Positions 19,812 through 29,327 of a stretch of 64,000 bases of DNA are shown in pieces. Within the stretch, counting starts at the first letter, position 1. Each line of letters opens with the position of its first letter. The translations under genes and the position numbers were made by a program. The stretch is from Bacteroidota bacterium (GTDB lineage Bacteria; Bacteroidota; Bacteroidia; 2-12-FULL-35-15): the NCBI GenBank assembly GCA_947449315.1, contig CANFRC010000007.1, positions 1 to 64,000 of the forward strand, in the 5' to 3' direction. The notes beneath the pieces are model-generated. The model saw only the letters and a program-made list of their open reading frames with translations. It ran no database searches and was not told the origin of the DNA.

Positions 19812-19902
19812 CCGGATGAGTTCCAATTCATTCAATGAACAAAGACAGGAGTGTATATTTTAAAATAAAATTGTAACAAATGTGAAACTTGATCGTCCAG
19901 TA

Positions 19903-19918
19903 ATTTGATGTATCAAAT
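19903..19918. promoter_or_regulatory. Perfect inverted repeat upstream of the ABC operon
   Basis: ATTTGAT, two bases, ATCAAAT: a 7-bp perfect dyad 29 bases before the ATPase start. The size and place suit a regulator-binding site, but no regulator gene is nearby; this is inference. Confidence 0.35.
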
Positions 19919-19947
19919 ACCCCAACAAAAATTATACAATAAAACCT

Positions 19948-20814
19948 ATGAATTTAAAGATCACAGACCTTTCTAAAACCTATTCGAATGGGTTGAAAGC
20001 ATTAAGCAATGTTAATATAGAGATCGGCAGCGGCATGTTTGGGCTGTTAGGGCCAAACGGTGCAGGCAAATCTTCTTTAATGAGAACAATTGCCACCTTA
20101 CAGGAGGCCGATAGCGGAAGTATAATGTTGGGTGATTTGGATGTGCTAAAACATAAGGATGAAGTAAGAAAAGTATTGGGATATCTTCCTCAGGACTTTG
20201 GTTTTTATCCGAAAGTTTCAGCTTGGGATATGATCAATCACTTTGCAATTCTGAAAGGAATCTCTAATCCAAGAGAACGAAAAGAGATATGTGAAGCTCT
20301 TTTGAATCAAACGAATTTGTTTGATGCACGCAAACGTAACATTGGTGATTATTCCGGCGGAATGCGTCAGCGTTTCGGTATTGCTCAGGCATTACTTGGT
20401 AATCCTAAATTAATTATTGTGGATGAGCCTACAGCAGGATTAGATCCTATGGAACGCAATCGTTTTCACAATTTGTTGAGTGAGATTGGAGAAAATATCA
20501 TTGTGATCTTGTCAACGCATATCGTTGAAGATGTGCGTAACCTTTGTTCAAATATGGTCATCATGAATCAGGGGACTGTGCTGCTTTCCGGAAAACCTGC
20601 GCAAGCGATAGAAGATATGAAAGGGAAGATTTGGATGAAGCTAATCGATAAAGAAGAATTAGAAGCTCATAAAGCAAACCACCGGGTGATCTCAACGAAG
20701 GTTGTGGAAGGTAAAATTCAGATTCATGTATATCATGCATCCCAACCGGATGCATCGTTCATACCATTGATCGCTGATTTGGAAGATGTTTATTTTGCTA
20801 CGATTACTAATTAA
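19948..20814 (+). CDS. ABC transporter ATP-binding protein
   Basis: A 288-residue nucleotide-binding subunit. Walker A is GPNGAGKSS (~34-42), the Q-loop lies in GYLPQDFGFYP, the signature is YSGGMRQR and Walker B is LIIVDEPTAGLD. The C-terminal ~65 residues are an added domain of unknown role. It precedes the permease-peptidase fusion by 63 bases and is clearly its energising partner. The pair resembles ABC-2 systems of Bacteroidota in which the permease carries a peptidase; substrate unknown. Confidence 0.95.
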   Translation: MNLKITDLSKTYSNGLKALSNVNIEIGSGMFGLLGPNGAGKSSLMRTIATLQEADSGSIMLGDLDVLKHKDEVRKVLGYLPQDFGFYPKVSAWDMINHFAILKGISNPRERKEICEALLNQTNLFDARKRNIGDYSGGMRQRFGIAQALLGNPKLIIVDEPTAGLDPMERNRFHNLLSEIGENIIVILSTHIVEDVRNLCSNMVIMNQGTVLLSGKPAQAIEDMKGKIWMKLIDKEELEAHKANHRVISTKVVEGKIQIHVYHASQPDASFIPLIADLEDVYFATITN

Positions 20815-20877
20815 GTAATTGAAGACGCATTGGAACTTACAGCCTTATTTAACCCAATACCTTAATTAACTTTAAAT

Positions 20878-23800
20878 ATGTTCAAAGAAATTTTTCTTTT
20901 CGAATTAAAGCTTTGGTTCAAACGACCAGCCGTATATATCTTCTTCCTTGTTTTTTTCTTGTTCTCTGTATTCGGAATGCTTGCAGCAGGAGGGTTTTTG
21001 GGTAATAGCGATAACGACTCCAATACAATTGTTAACTCCGCAAAAGCGATCACCGATTTTATCTCTAAAATAAATACAGGCTTTGTCGGCTTGATCATTC
21101 TGATCACCATCATTGCTCCAGCTGTTTATAAGGATTTTCAATACAACATGCATCCTTTATTATTTACTAAACCGATCAGCAAATTCGGTTATATGATCGG
21201 ACGATTTGGGGCAGCCTTTCTGGTTGCTTTGTTTGTATTGACCGGTAGTTTGTTGGGACACATGATGATGTGTGCGATCCTTGGTGGATCTGATCCGCAC
21301 AGATTTGGGCCTGTTCATCTGATGAATTATATAGAGCCATTTATTTATTTTGTAATCCCGAATACCTTATTAGTTGGAGCCATTTTCTTTTCATTAGTGA
21401 CTTTCACACGCAATATGATTGCTGGTTATGTAGGATGTATTGCTTTTGTAATCGTGAAAAACATTGCCAATGCTTTGTTGGCCGATATCGATAACCAAAC
21501 ATTAGCAGCTGTGTTGGAACCTTTCGGAGCTCAGGCTTTCCGGAGCTTAACAAAGTACTGGTCGCCCGATGAACAAAATAATTTACGTATTCCTTTTGAA
21601 GGTGTATTGATGTTAAACCGTATGGTTTGGTTGGCGATAAGCATTGGTATCACAGCGCTTACCTATTACAGATTTCAATTCAGTCAGTTTAATAATCCAA
21701 TCTCTTTCTTCAGCAGAAAAAATAAAAAGGAAATGCTTTCGCTGGCATCGGCTCCAGTACTTGCTTTGTCAGATATCCCAAAAGCAGTTCAGAATTTCAC
21801 AACAAAATTCAGTTGGTATCAAACCTGGTTCCTGGCAAAATTTGAGTTCAATAAAATAGTAAAAAGTATTTTCTTTCTGATCATCGCATTATTAGCCGTT
21901 GCTTCACTTATGTTGGTTGTTCCTCTTGGTGGCGCCATTTATGGAACTCCAACGTACCCCTTAACCTATCAGATCTTAGAGGTTGGTGGTGCCTTGTTCC
22001 GTTTATTTTTAAACATCATTATTATTTTTTATGCAGGTGTTTTAGTATGGCGCGAACGTGATGCAAAAGTTGAAGAACTTGTTGGTACAGCTCCGATAAA
22101 ATCGTTCGTGAATTTTACTTCTAAGTTAATTGCGTTGATCATGGTGCAGGCTGTTTTACTTGTTGTGATTATGATCACCGGGATGATGATCCAGATGTAT
22201 TATGGGTATTATAAAGTGGAGGTGTTGCAATACATTAAAGATCTTTTTGGAATGCAACTGATCGGTTTGGCATTGACCTGTGTGCTTACTTTGTTTATTC
22301 AGACTATTTTTAATAACCGATATGTAGGATATTTTATATCCATCCTTATTCTCGCTATTCCTATCGTTTTCGAACTGTTAGAATGGAGAAACCAAATGGC
22401 TTTGTTTAATAGCAGTGGCCCGGAATTGCCTTATTCAGATATGAACGGATATGGACATATCATCTTTTCTTTTTTCATATTTAAGTTGTATTGGGTTGGT
22501 TTTGGAATGATCCTGATTGTGATATCCAATTTAATGTGGACACGTGGAAAAGAAAAAGGTTTTAAAAGTAGAGTGCGAATTGCAAGATCTTTATTTAATA
22601 GAAAAGCAAAAATTGTAATGACACTTTCACTGCTTGTTTTTTTATTTAGCGGCGGTTTCATTTATTACAATACAAATATTCTTAATAAAGTTGTCTCAGC
22701 AAAAGCAGAAGAAAGATCGCAAGCTGAATTCGAAAAAAAGTACAAGCGGTATACAAAAACGCAACAGCCAAGAATTGTTTCAGTAAATTGGAATGTGGCT
22801 ATTTTCCCACAACAGCTGGGTGTTAAGATGAATGGTTTTTATATTCTGAAAAACAAAAGCAACAAGAACGTAGACAGCATCATTTTAAATTTAACTACAC
22901 GTATTCATGTCAATGAATTGAAATTTGAAAAAGCTGCCATGAAAGTGGTGGATGATATTACAAATGGATTCTATATTTACAAACTTTCTCAGCCTTTGAA
23001 ACCGGGTGATTCATTGAAGCTGGATATGTCCATCGACTATTTTCCGAAAGGATTCAAAAGTACTGAAGCCGGAACGGCAATTGTATACAACGGAAGTTTC
23101 TTTAACAGTGAATTGATGCCAAGCTTAGGTTATAATGAACAAGGGGAGTTGACAGAAGCGGCTACCCGTAAAAAATATAACTTACCTAAAAAAGAACGCA
23201 TGTCGAATGTGAACGATAGCATTGCAAGGATGAATACGTATATCAGCAACGATGCCGACTGGATTAATTTTGAATGTGTAGTAAGTACTTCAGGCGATCA
23301 GACTGCAGTTGCTCCAGGGTATCTCATCAAGCAATGGAATGAGAATGGAAGAAATTTCTTTCACTACAAAATGGATTGCAAGATTCTGAACTTCTACTCC
23401 TTTTTGTCAGCGCGTTATGAAGTGAAACGCGACAAATGGATGGAACCATCAACCGGCAAATCGGTTGCTATAGAAATCTATTACAACAAAGGACATGAAT
23501 ACAACTTGGATCGCATGATAAAAGGAATTAAAAAGTCGTTGGATTATTATACCCAAAACTTTAGTCCTTATCAGCACCGACAAGTCCGCATATTAGAATT
23601 CCCACGTTATGCAACATTTGCACAATCGTTTCCCAACACCATTCCCTTTTCGGAAGGGATAGGATTTATTGCGAAGGTGAATGATAAAGACCCGCTGTCC
23701 ATTGATTATCCGTTTTATGTAACAGCACATGAAGTGGCACATCAGTGGTGGGCACATCAGGTGATTGGAGGGAATGTGCAAGGTTCTACCTTGATGTCGG

Positions 23801-24570
23801 AAACAATGGCACAATATTCTGCGTTGATGGTAATGGAAAAAGAATTCGGAAAACCTGCTATGAAGAAATTTCTGAAATATGAAATGAGAAATTATTTGCA
23901 GGCAAGAGCATTGGAAGCAAAAAAAGAATTGCCTTTGAAGTTAGTGGAGAATCAACAATACATTCATTATAACAAAGGAAGTGTGATCATGTATGCTTTG
24001 AAAGATTATATCGGAGAAGATTCGTTGAATGCAGCACTTCGTAAATACATTGCGAAGGTAGCTTACCAGGAACCACCGTACACGAATTCAATCGAATTTA
24101 TAAGTTATCTGAAAGCCGCTACTCCAGACAGTTTAAAATACATCATCAATGATATGTTCGAATCGATCACGATGTATGAAAATAAAACAACTAAGTGTTC
24201 CTACACAAAAACAAAAGATGGAAAATATCTGGTGAAATTCTCCGTGGAAAGCAAAAAGATGAAAGCGGATAGCATCGGAAAAATGAAAGAGGAATTGATC
24301 GCAGATTGGATTGATATTGGAGTGTTTGGCAGCAAAGAAGTGGATGGCAAAAAAACAGATACGGAGTTGTATCTTCAGAAGAGAAAGATCACAAAGAGCA
24401 AAATGGACTTTGAAATCATGGTAAATGAAGAGCCAGTTAAAGTTGGAATCGATCCGTACAATAAATTGATTGACCGTACTCCGGATAATAATATGAAGTC
24501 GTTCAATGGAAATGACAAGGAAGAGAATGATGCAGGAGGAATATCTGTGCAGGTGAGTTCGGGGAAGTAG
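20878..24570 (+). CDS. ABC-2 permease fused to M1 family metallopeptidase
   Basis: A 1230-residue protein. Residues ~15-270 and ~325-560 are two ABC-2-type membrane blocks, each with about six hydrophobic segments (for example FVGLIILITIIAPAVYKDF and YVGYFISILILAIPIVFEL). A further membrane helix near 580-600 (IVMTLSLLVFLFSGGFIYY) leads to a large soluble part with an M1 peptidase domain: zinc motif HEVAHQWW at 951-958 and a downstream glutamate in SETMAQY. The duplicated membrane region can by itself form a full transporter with the upstream ATPase. The peptidase should face the periplasm. Function is unknown: it might process the transported substrate or sense cleavage products. Confidence 0.93.
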   Translation: MFKEIFLFELKLWFKRPAVYIFFLVFFLFSVFGMLAAGGFLGNSDNDSNTIVNSAKAITDFISKINTGFVGLIILITIIAPAVYKDFQYNMHPLLFTKPISKFGYMIGRFGAAFLVALFVLTGSLLGHMMMCAILGGSDPHRFGPVHLMNYIEPFIYFVIPNTLLVGAIFFSLVTFTRNMIAGYVGCIAFVIVKNIANALLADIDNQTLAAVLEPFGAQAFRSLTKYWSPDEQNNLRIPFEGVLMLNRMVWLAISIGITALTYYRFQFSQFNNPISFFSRKNKKEMLSLASAPVLALSDIPKAVQNFTTKFSWYQTWFLAKFEFNKIVKSIFFLIIALLAVASLMLVVPLGGAIYGTPTYPLTYQILEVGGALFRLFLNIIIIFYAGVLVWRERDAKVEELVGTAPIKSFVNFTSKLIALIMVQAVLLVVIMITGMMIQMYYGYYKVEVLQYIKDLFGMQLIGLALTCVLTLFIQTIFNNRYVGYFISILILAIPIVFELLEWRNQMALFNSSGPELPYSDMNGYGHIIFSFFIFKLYWVGFGMILIVISNLMWTRGKEKGFKSRVRIARSLFNRKAKIVMTLSLLVFLFSGGFIYYNTNILNKVVSAKAEERSQAEFEKKYKRYTKTQQPRIVSVNWNVAIFPQQLGVKMNGFYILKNKSNKNVDSIILNLTTRIHVNELKFEKAAMKVVDDITNGFYIYKLSQPLKPGDSLKLDMSIDYFPKGFKSTEAGTAIVYNGSFFNSELMPSLGYNEQGELTEAATRKKYNLPKKERMSNVNDSIARMNTYISNDADWINFECVVSTSGDQTAVAPGYLIKQWNENGRNFFHYKMDCKILNFYSFLSARYEVKRDKWMEPSTGKSVAIEIYYNKGHEYNLDRMIKGIKKSLDYYTQNFSPYQHRQVRILEFPRYATFAQSFPNTIPFSEGIGFIAKVNDKDPLSIDYPFYVTAHEVAHQWWAHQVIGGNVQGSTLMSETMAQYSALMVMEKEFGKPAMKKFLKYEMRNYLQARALEAKKELPLKLVENQQYIHYNKGSVIMYALKDYIGEDSLNAALRKYIAKVAYQEPPYTNSIEFISYLKAATPDSLKYIINDMFESITMYENKTTKCSYTKTKDGKYLVKFSVESKKMKADSIGKMKEELIADWIDIGVFGSKEVDGKKTDTELYLQKRKITKSKMDFEIMVNEEPVKVGIDPYNKLIDRTPDNNMKSFNGNDKEENDAGGISVQVSSGK

Positions 24571-24587
24571 GCAGTAGTTTTTCGGAG

Positions 24588-24670
24588 CGTCATTGCGAGA
24601 GTGGAACGATTGAAGCGATCTCTACCTCTTCATAAGATTGCCACGCCCTTTCTTCGAAGAGGGCTTGAAA
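24588..24670. repeat. Dispersed palindromic intergenic repeat, copy 2
   Basis: Begins CGTCATTGCGAGAG, contains GAAGCGATCTC and AAGATTGCCACGCC, and ends GAAATGA: an imperfect long inverted repeat of the type scattered between genes in Bacteroidota. A small internal hairpin lies at 24645-24664. It fills nearly the whole gap between the permease fusion and the next gene. Confidence 0.5.
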
Positions 24671-24691
24671 TGAACTAAATAAAGTGTTTGT

Positions 24692-25123
24692 ATGAAAAGA
24701 TATTTATCAATAATTGCACTGCTGTTAATTGCTACTTCAGTATTTTCTCAAAAAAGTACTAAAATGAAACCTGTCATCGAAAAGATCATGCATGACCAGC
24801 AATTAGCATGGAACAAAGGAGATCTGGACGGATTTATGTCATCCTACTGGAATGACGACAGTTTGAAATTCATTGGTAAGAATGGAATTACGTATGGCTG
24901 GAAAAGCACCTTGGAGCATTATAAAAAAAGTTATCCGGATAAAGCGACCATGGGCGAATTGACTTTTGCGATCATCAGCGTAGAAGAACTTTCAAAAACA
25001 AGTTGTTATGTAATAGGTAAGTGGGACTTGAAAAGAGAAAAAGGAGATGTAGGAGGATATTATACCTTGCTGTGGAAAAAGATAAAAGGCAAATGGGTAA
25101 TCGTGACCGACCATACCAGTTGA
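24692..25123 (+). CDS. Secreted NTF2-like / DUF4440 family protein
   Basis: A 143-residue protein with a signal peptide (MKRYLSIIALLLIATSVFSQ). The mature part (IMHDQQLAWNKGDLDGFMSSYWNDDSLKFI and TSCYVIGKWDLKR, YYTLLWKKIKGKWVIVTDHTS) has the NTF2-like cone-fold pattern of DUF4440/SnoaL-like proteins. Substrate and role are unknown. It ends shortly before a strong terminator and is probably a single-gene unit. Confidence 0.85.
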   Translation: MKRYLSIIALLLIATSVFSQKSTKMKPVIEKIMHDQQLAWNKGDLDGFMSSYWNDDSLKFIGKNGITYGWKSTLEHYKKSYPDKATMGELTFAIISVEELSKTSCYVIGKWDLKREKGDVGGYYTLLWKKIKGKWVIVTDHTS

Positions 25124-25133
25124 TATAAACATA

Positions 25134-25163
25134 AAAAAACCTTCGAAAGCTCGAAGGTTTTTT
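25134..25163. terminator. Bidirectional rho-independent terminator
   Basis: AAAAAACCTTCGA (25134-25146), loop AAGC, TCGAAGGTTTTTT (25151-25163). It lies between the DUF4440 gene and the convergent accA and can serve both. Confidence 0.93.
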
Positions 25164-25188
25164 TATGGATGTTCGTATAAAATTTTGA

Positions 25189-26148
25189 TTAATCTTCTTC
25201 GTTGACAACACCCATCGCACAGAACTTTTCAATGCGTTTTTCAACACGTTTTTTAGGATCTAGTTTTTCCAAAGTAGCCAATTGTTTCAGGATCTCGTCT
25301 TTCACAAATTTGAATGCTGCTTCATGGTTGGTGTGAGCGCCACCTAATGGTTCTGAAATAATTCCATCAATCAGTTTGTTGCCAAGCATGTCTTTTGGTG
25401 TTAATTTCAAAGCTTCAGCAGCACGTTCTTTATTATTCCAATTTCTCCATAAAATAGAAGAACAAGATTCAGGAGAAATGACCGAATACCAGGTGTTTTC
25501 CAACATCATTACTTTATCGCCAATTCCGATTCCAAGCGCTCCACCAGAAGCTCCTTCACCGATAACAATACAAATAACAGGCACTTTCAGTTGCGACATT
25601 TCCAGTAAGTTACGAGCGATTGCTTCACCTTGTCCACGTTCTTCCGCTTCTAATCCGGGAAATGCACCGGGTGTATCTATTAATGTAACGATAGGTTTGT
25701 TGAATTTCTCAGCAAGCTTCATTAATCGTAAAGCTTTGCGATACCCCTCTGGGTTTGGCATTCCGAAGTTACGGATTTGGCGCATTTTGGTGTTGATGCC
25801 TTTTTGCTGCCCAATAAACATAACGGTTTTGCCATCTATACTTCCAAAACCGCCCACCATCGCTTTGTCATCTTTTACTGTACGGTCGCCATGCAATTCC
25901 ATGAATGTTCCATCCGTTAAATAATCGATATAAGCTAGGGTATAGGGTCTGTCGGGATGACGGGAAACCTGCACTCGCTGCCATGGAGTCAGATTTCCAT
26001 AGATCTCGGCTTGTGCTTTTTTTATCTTTTCTTCAATGTCCTCAATCGTTTTTGAAACATCTACACCACTTTTTTCAGCTACTTGTTTCACCTTTTCTAA
26101 TTGCTCATGCAATTCTTCGATTGGTTTTTCAAAATCTAAATAGTTCAT
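25189..26148 (-). CDS. accA: Acetyl-CoA carboxylase carboxyltransferase subunit alpha
   Basis: A 319-residue alpha subunit of the carboxyltransferase that, with AccD, moves carboxyl from biotin to acetyl-CoA to give malonyl-CoA for fatty-acid synthesis. Typical text: [28 protein letters not shown]-like [15 protein letters not shown], and [20 protein letters not shown] with the oxyanion glycines. Length is normal. It is transcribed alone, with its end facing the terminator at 25134. Confidence 0.97.
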   Translation of the reverse strand: MNYLDFEKPIEELHEQLEKVKQVAEKSGVDVSKTIEDIEEKIKKAQAEIYGNLTPWQRVQVSRHPDRPYTLAYIDYLTDGTFMELHGDRTVKDDKAMVGGFGSIDGKTVMFIGQQKGINTKMRQIRNFGMPNPEGYRKALRLMKLAEKFNKPIVTLIDTPGAFPGLEAEERGQGEAIARNLLEMSQLKVPVICIVIGEGASGGALGIGIGDKVMMLENTWYSVISPESCSSILWRNWNNKERAAEALKLTPKDMLGNKLIDGIISEPLGGAHTNHEAAFKFVKDEILKQLATLEKLDPKKRVEKRIEKFCAMGVVNEED

Positions 26149-26212
26149 CCTTCAAATAGTTTATCGGACGCTAAAATACTAAAATATCTCTAAATTGTGA
26201 TTTGATTCTTTT

Positions 26213-26551
26213 TTAATGGAAGATCATGGCCAATCCGGCCACCAGTATGACTGCACCTAAAGCCGTTAAGCCATAAAGGGCAAAGTCGATGGAGGTGCCG
26301 CTCCCTGTCAGTAAAATGCAACAAATGAACCCTAATCCAAGAAGAAATACGCCACGAAGGATCAAATAGGTCCCGTTTTTTGTACGGGAGGCATTCCGGA
26401 TGTATTTTACCTGCTTCATCACCTCCGCAATAATGGTAGGATCTACACCTTTTTGAATAAGTTGTGCTTTAATAAATGCATTGTCCTTATTCTGATCGAT
26501 CAGCATTTTAGCTGTATTCAGTGATTCATGAAAAGGGAAATTGTGCTCCAT
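26213..26551 (-). CDS. Small membrane protein of unknown function
   Basis: A 112-residue protein starting MEHNFPF. The open frame reaches upstream to 26608, but residues before this Met (a short basic stretch) look untranslated. Residues ~1-55 form a helical soluble head with a short repeat of QLIQKGVDPTIIAEVMKQV type. Two membrane helices follow (LILRGVFLLGLGFICCILL and FALYGLTALGAVILVAGLAM). No family recognised. It lies 64 bases upstream of accA on the same strand and could share its transcript. Confidence 0.6.
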   Translation of the reverse strand: MEHNFPFHESLNTAKMLIDQNKDNAFIKAQLIQKGVDPTIIAEVMKQVKYIRNASRTKNGTYLILRGVFLLGLGFICCILLTGSGTSIDFALYGLTALGAVILVAGLAMIFH

Positions 26552-26654
26552 GTAGTTGATTTTTTTGTAAAGCAAATTAATACAAGTGCTTTTTAAACGC
26601 AATGACATTCGTCATGTTATAGTTTTTGTATATTTACAGAAGACCTAATAAGAG

Positions 26655-28337
26655 ATGAAAAAAATACTTCTATTATCTGTAATAATATTCGCAACATTTA
26701 TTTTAAATGCTCAATCGCCAGCATTTCAATGGGCGAAGCAGATGGGGGGCACATCATCCGAAGTTGCGAGGTCTGTTGCTTCTGATTCGTCAGGAAATAT
26801 ATACACGATAGGGGATTTTTACGGAACTGTCGATTTTGATCCGGGTACAGGAACTTACAATTTGACATCTACAGGGTATAGTGATATCTTCATTTCTAAA
26901 TTAGATAATCTGGGAAATTTTATATGGGCCAAACAATTTGCTGGATCATTAAGTGGCTATGGATATTCTATTTCCATTGATGACTTCGGAAATGTTTATT
27001 CTTCAGGTACTTTTAATGGTTCGGTTGATTTTGATCCGGGTATAGGGACATGCATACTAACAGGTGGTGGTTTAGTAGATCTTTTTATTTCAAAATTAGA
27101 TTCTTCAGGAAATTTTGTGTGGGCAAAAAAAATGGAAGGCGGGGTTTATTATTGCCAGGCCTCTTCGATTGTTAATGATAAGAATGGGAATATTTATTAT
27201 TCGGGTGCTTTTCAAAATTCTGTGGATTTTGACCCAGGTTTAGGTTCATTTTATTTAAATTCGGTTTCAGGAAGCGTAGATATTATTGTTTCAAAATTAG
27301 ATAGTTCTGGCAATTTTATCTGGGCAAAACAAATGGGTGGATCTGGTGAAGAAAATGGAAGTTCAGTTATAGTTGATTCACTTGGGAATGTTTATACTAC
27401 AGGATATTTTAATGGAACTGTCGATTTTAATCCTGGAGCAGGAATATTTAATTTGACTTCTTCCGGTTTGCAAGATATATTCATTTCAAAATTAGATTCT
27501 TTAGGAAATTTTATTTGGGCAAAAAAAATGGGCGGAACTAATAGAGATTTCGGAATGTCTATTACTTTTGACAACAGTGGCGCGGTATATACTACCGGGA
27601 GTTTTATTGGCACTGTCGATTTTGATCCCAGTTTAGGAACATCAAATTTAACCTCTGCTGGTGGAGAAGATATATTCGTATCAAAATTGGATGCCGTGGG
27701 GAACTTTATCTGGGCAAAAAAAATGGGAGGCGCATCCTCTGATAGAGGGGAATCGATTTCTTTAGATGCGAATAATAATGTATATACTGTAGGATATTAT
27801 AATTTGACTGCGGATTTTGATCCAAGTGCTGGAGTCTATAATTTAACAGCTGTTGACAGTTCAGACGTATTTATTTCAAAACTAGATAACTCAGGTAATT
27901 TTGTTTGGACAAAAAGTTTTGGTGGAGTAGCCAATGATTGTGGAAATGCTTTAACAATTGATCCTAGCAGTAACGTATATACGGTTGGGTATTTTGGGAG
28001 TTCGGTCGACTTTGATCCTGGTGCCGGAATATATAATTTAGCTTCAATGGGAGTTTTTGACGTTTTCGTTCAAAAACTAAGTCAAACACCACTTGGTATT
28101 TTAGAAAATTCTCAGCACCAAAACTTCATTTCTGTTTTTCCAAATCCAACAACTAATCGATTAACAATTGAAACAACTAAACCTACAACGATTTCCATTG
28201 TTAATTTATTAGGGGAAGAATTAATAAATTCTAAAATTGAAAAAACAGAAACAATTGATGTCTCGTTTTTATTAAACGGGATTTATTTTGTGAGAGATTT
28301 GAATTATGGCGGGAGTATGAAGTTTGTAAAACAGTAA
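26655..28337 (+). CDS. T9SS cargo protein with seven propeller-type repeats
   Basis: A 560-residue secreted protein: signal peptide (ILLLSVIIFATFILNAQS), seven tandem repeats of ~62 residues, then a C-terminal type A sorting domain for the type IX system (VFPNPTTNRLTIE... GIYFVRDL...KFVKQ). Each repeat contains FIWAKxMGG, GNVYTxGxFxGTVDFDPG and a DIFISKLDxxGN segment, similar to SBBP-type beta-propeller repeats; seven copies would make one closed propeller. The recurring Asp-x-Asp-Pro-Gly could bind metal, which is inference. It should be exported across the outer membrane and attached or released by T9SS. No catalytic motif seen. Confidence 0.9.
   Translation: MKKILLLSVIIFATFILNAQSPAFQWAKQMGGTSSEVARSVASDSSGNIYTIGDFYGTVDFDPGTGTYNLTSTGYSDIFISKLDNLGNFIWAKQFAGSLSGYGYSISIDDFGNVYSSGTFNGSVDFDPGIGTCILTGGGLVDLFISKLDSSGNFVWAKKMEGGVYYCQASSIVNDKNGNIYYSGAFQNSVDFDPGLGSFYLNSVSGSVDIIVSKLDSSGNFIWAKQMGGSGEENGSSVIVDSLGNVYTTGYFNGTVDFNPGAGIFNLTSSGLQDIFISKLDSLGNFIWAKKMGGTNRDFGMSITFDNSGAVYTTGSFIGTVDFDPSLGTSNLTSAGGEDIFVSKLDAVGNFIWAKKMGGASSDRGESISLDANNNVYTVGYYNLTADFDPSAGVYNLTAVDSSDVFISKLDNSGNFVWTKSFGGVANDCGNALTIDPSSNVYTVGYFGSSVDFDPGAGIYNLASMGVFDVFVQKLSQTPLGILENSQHQNFISVFPNPTTNRLTIETTKPTTISIVNLLGEELINSKIEKTETIDVSFLLNGIYFVRDLNYGGSMKFVKQ
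26727..28086 (+). repeat. Seven in-frame tandem repeats, ~190 bp each
   Basis: DNA encoding the seven propeller repeats of the T9SS cargo protein. Units share the codon text for VDFDPG and SKLDSSGNF but have diverged at synonymous sites, so the array is old and not a recent slippage product. Confidence 0.85.
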
Positions 28338-28492
28338 TCTACTTTTCCATCGCGCTTTCTCGATAATGTCTGCTTCAACGCAGAATGCTCGAAATGACAC
28401 CGCGCAAACATTCGGAATAGATTTTATATATGTTTTTCTTAATAATTCTTTTGCGTAGCTTAGTGCCTTAGTGGTAATTTTTATTTTTTATT

Positions 28493-29317
28493 ATGATCAC
28501 ATTTCCAAATGCTAAAATAAATATAGGACTCAACATTATTGAAAAACGGGAAGATGGCTTTCATAATATTGAAAGTGTTTTTTATCCTTTCGGTTTATGC
28601 GATGCGTTAGAAGTAGTTGAAAATACAGAACTAGGAGCCGAGCGTATTTCTTTTACTTCATCAGGTATTGAGATTCCCGGTGACATAACTGATAATCTGT
28701 GTTATTATGCCTATCATTTGGTTTCGGCAGATTATCCTTTGCCGAATGTGAATGTCCATTTACATAAACACATTCCTATCGGAGCCGGTTTAGGTGGTGG
28801 TTCTGCTGATGCGGCATTTTTCATCCGTTTGTTGAATGATAAATTTGAACTCGGAATCTCCTGGGGCGAGATGCACAATTATGCACGTCAGCTAGGAAGT
28901 GATTGTTCTTTTTTTATCAGCAACAAACCTTCGTTTGCTGAGGGCCGTGGTGATGTATATGAATCAACAAAAGTGGATCTTAGTAATTATTATTTAGGTT
29001 TGATCTACCCCAATATTCATATCAATACGGCAAAAGCATACAGTGGTATAAAACCAAAAGCGGCTGTTCGTTCTTTAGAAGAGGATGTTTTAAATTTACC
29101 TTTAGAACAATGGAAAGAGTTTATTCATAATGATTTTGAAGATTCTGTTTTTGCTCAGTTTCCTGAACTAAAGAACATCAAAGAGAAGTTGTACTCGAAA
29201 GGAGCAGTTTATGCAGCCATGAGTGGCAGTGGATCTTCCCTTTACGGGATATTCAAAACTTCGACGGATTTGAAAAAAGAATTTGAAAATTGTTTTGTCT
29301 GGGAAGGGAAGTTGTAA
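28493..29317 (+). CDS. ispE: 4-diphosphocytidyl-2-C-methyl-D-erythritol kinase
   Basis: A 274-residue GHMP kinase that phosphorylates CDP-methylerythritol in the MEP pathway to isoprenoids. N-terminal substrate motif PNAKINIGLNI, ATP loop PIGAGLGGGSADAA (~92-105) and the C-terminal SGSGSSLYGIF are all present. Normal length. The 155-base gap upstream includes text resembling the decayed dispersed repeat (GCTCGAAATGACA near 28387). Convergent with the LptF/G permease gene. Confidence 0.96.
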   Translation: MITFPNAKINIGLNIIEKREDGFHNIESVFYPFGLCDALEVVENTELGAERISFTSSGIEIPGDITDNLCYYAYHLVSADYPLPNVNVHLHKHIPIGAGLGGGSADAAFFIRLLNDKFELGISWGEMHNYARQLGSDCSFFISNKPSFAEGRGDVYESTKVDLSNYYLGLIYPNIHINTAKAYSGIKPKAAVRSLEEDVLNLPLEQWKEFIHNDFEDSVFAQFPELKNIKEKLYSKGAVYAAMSGSGSSLYGIFKTSTDLKKEFENCFVWEGKL

Positions 29318-29327
29318 ATTTCGAAAA

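Noticed and set aside
25376-25924. 182-codon open frame on the + strand opposite accA
   Set aside because: It is the complement of a clearly conserved gene; composition is that of an antisense shadow and it has no promoter box.
26727-28086. Regular ~190-bp repeats considered as CRISPR or recent tandem duplication
   Set aside because: They are in frame, encode propeller units with a signal peptide and sorting tail, and differ at synonymous sites.
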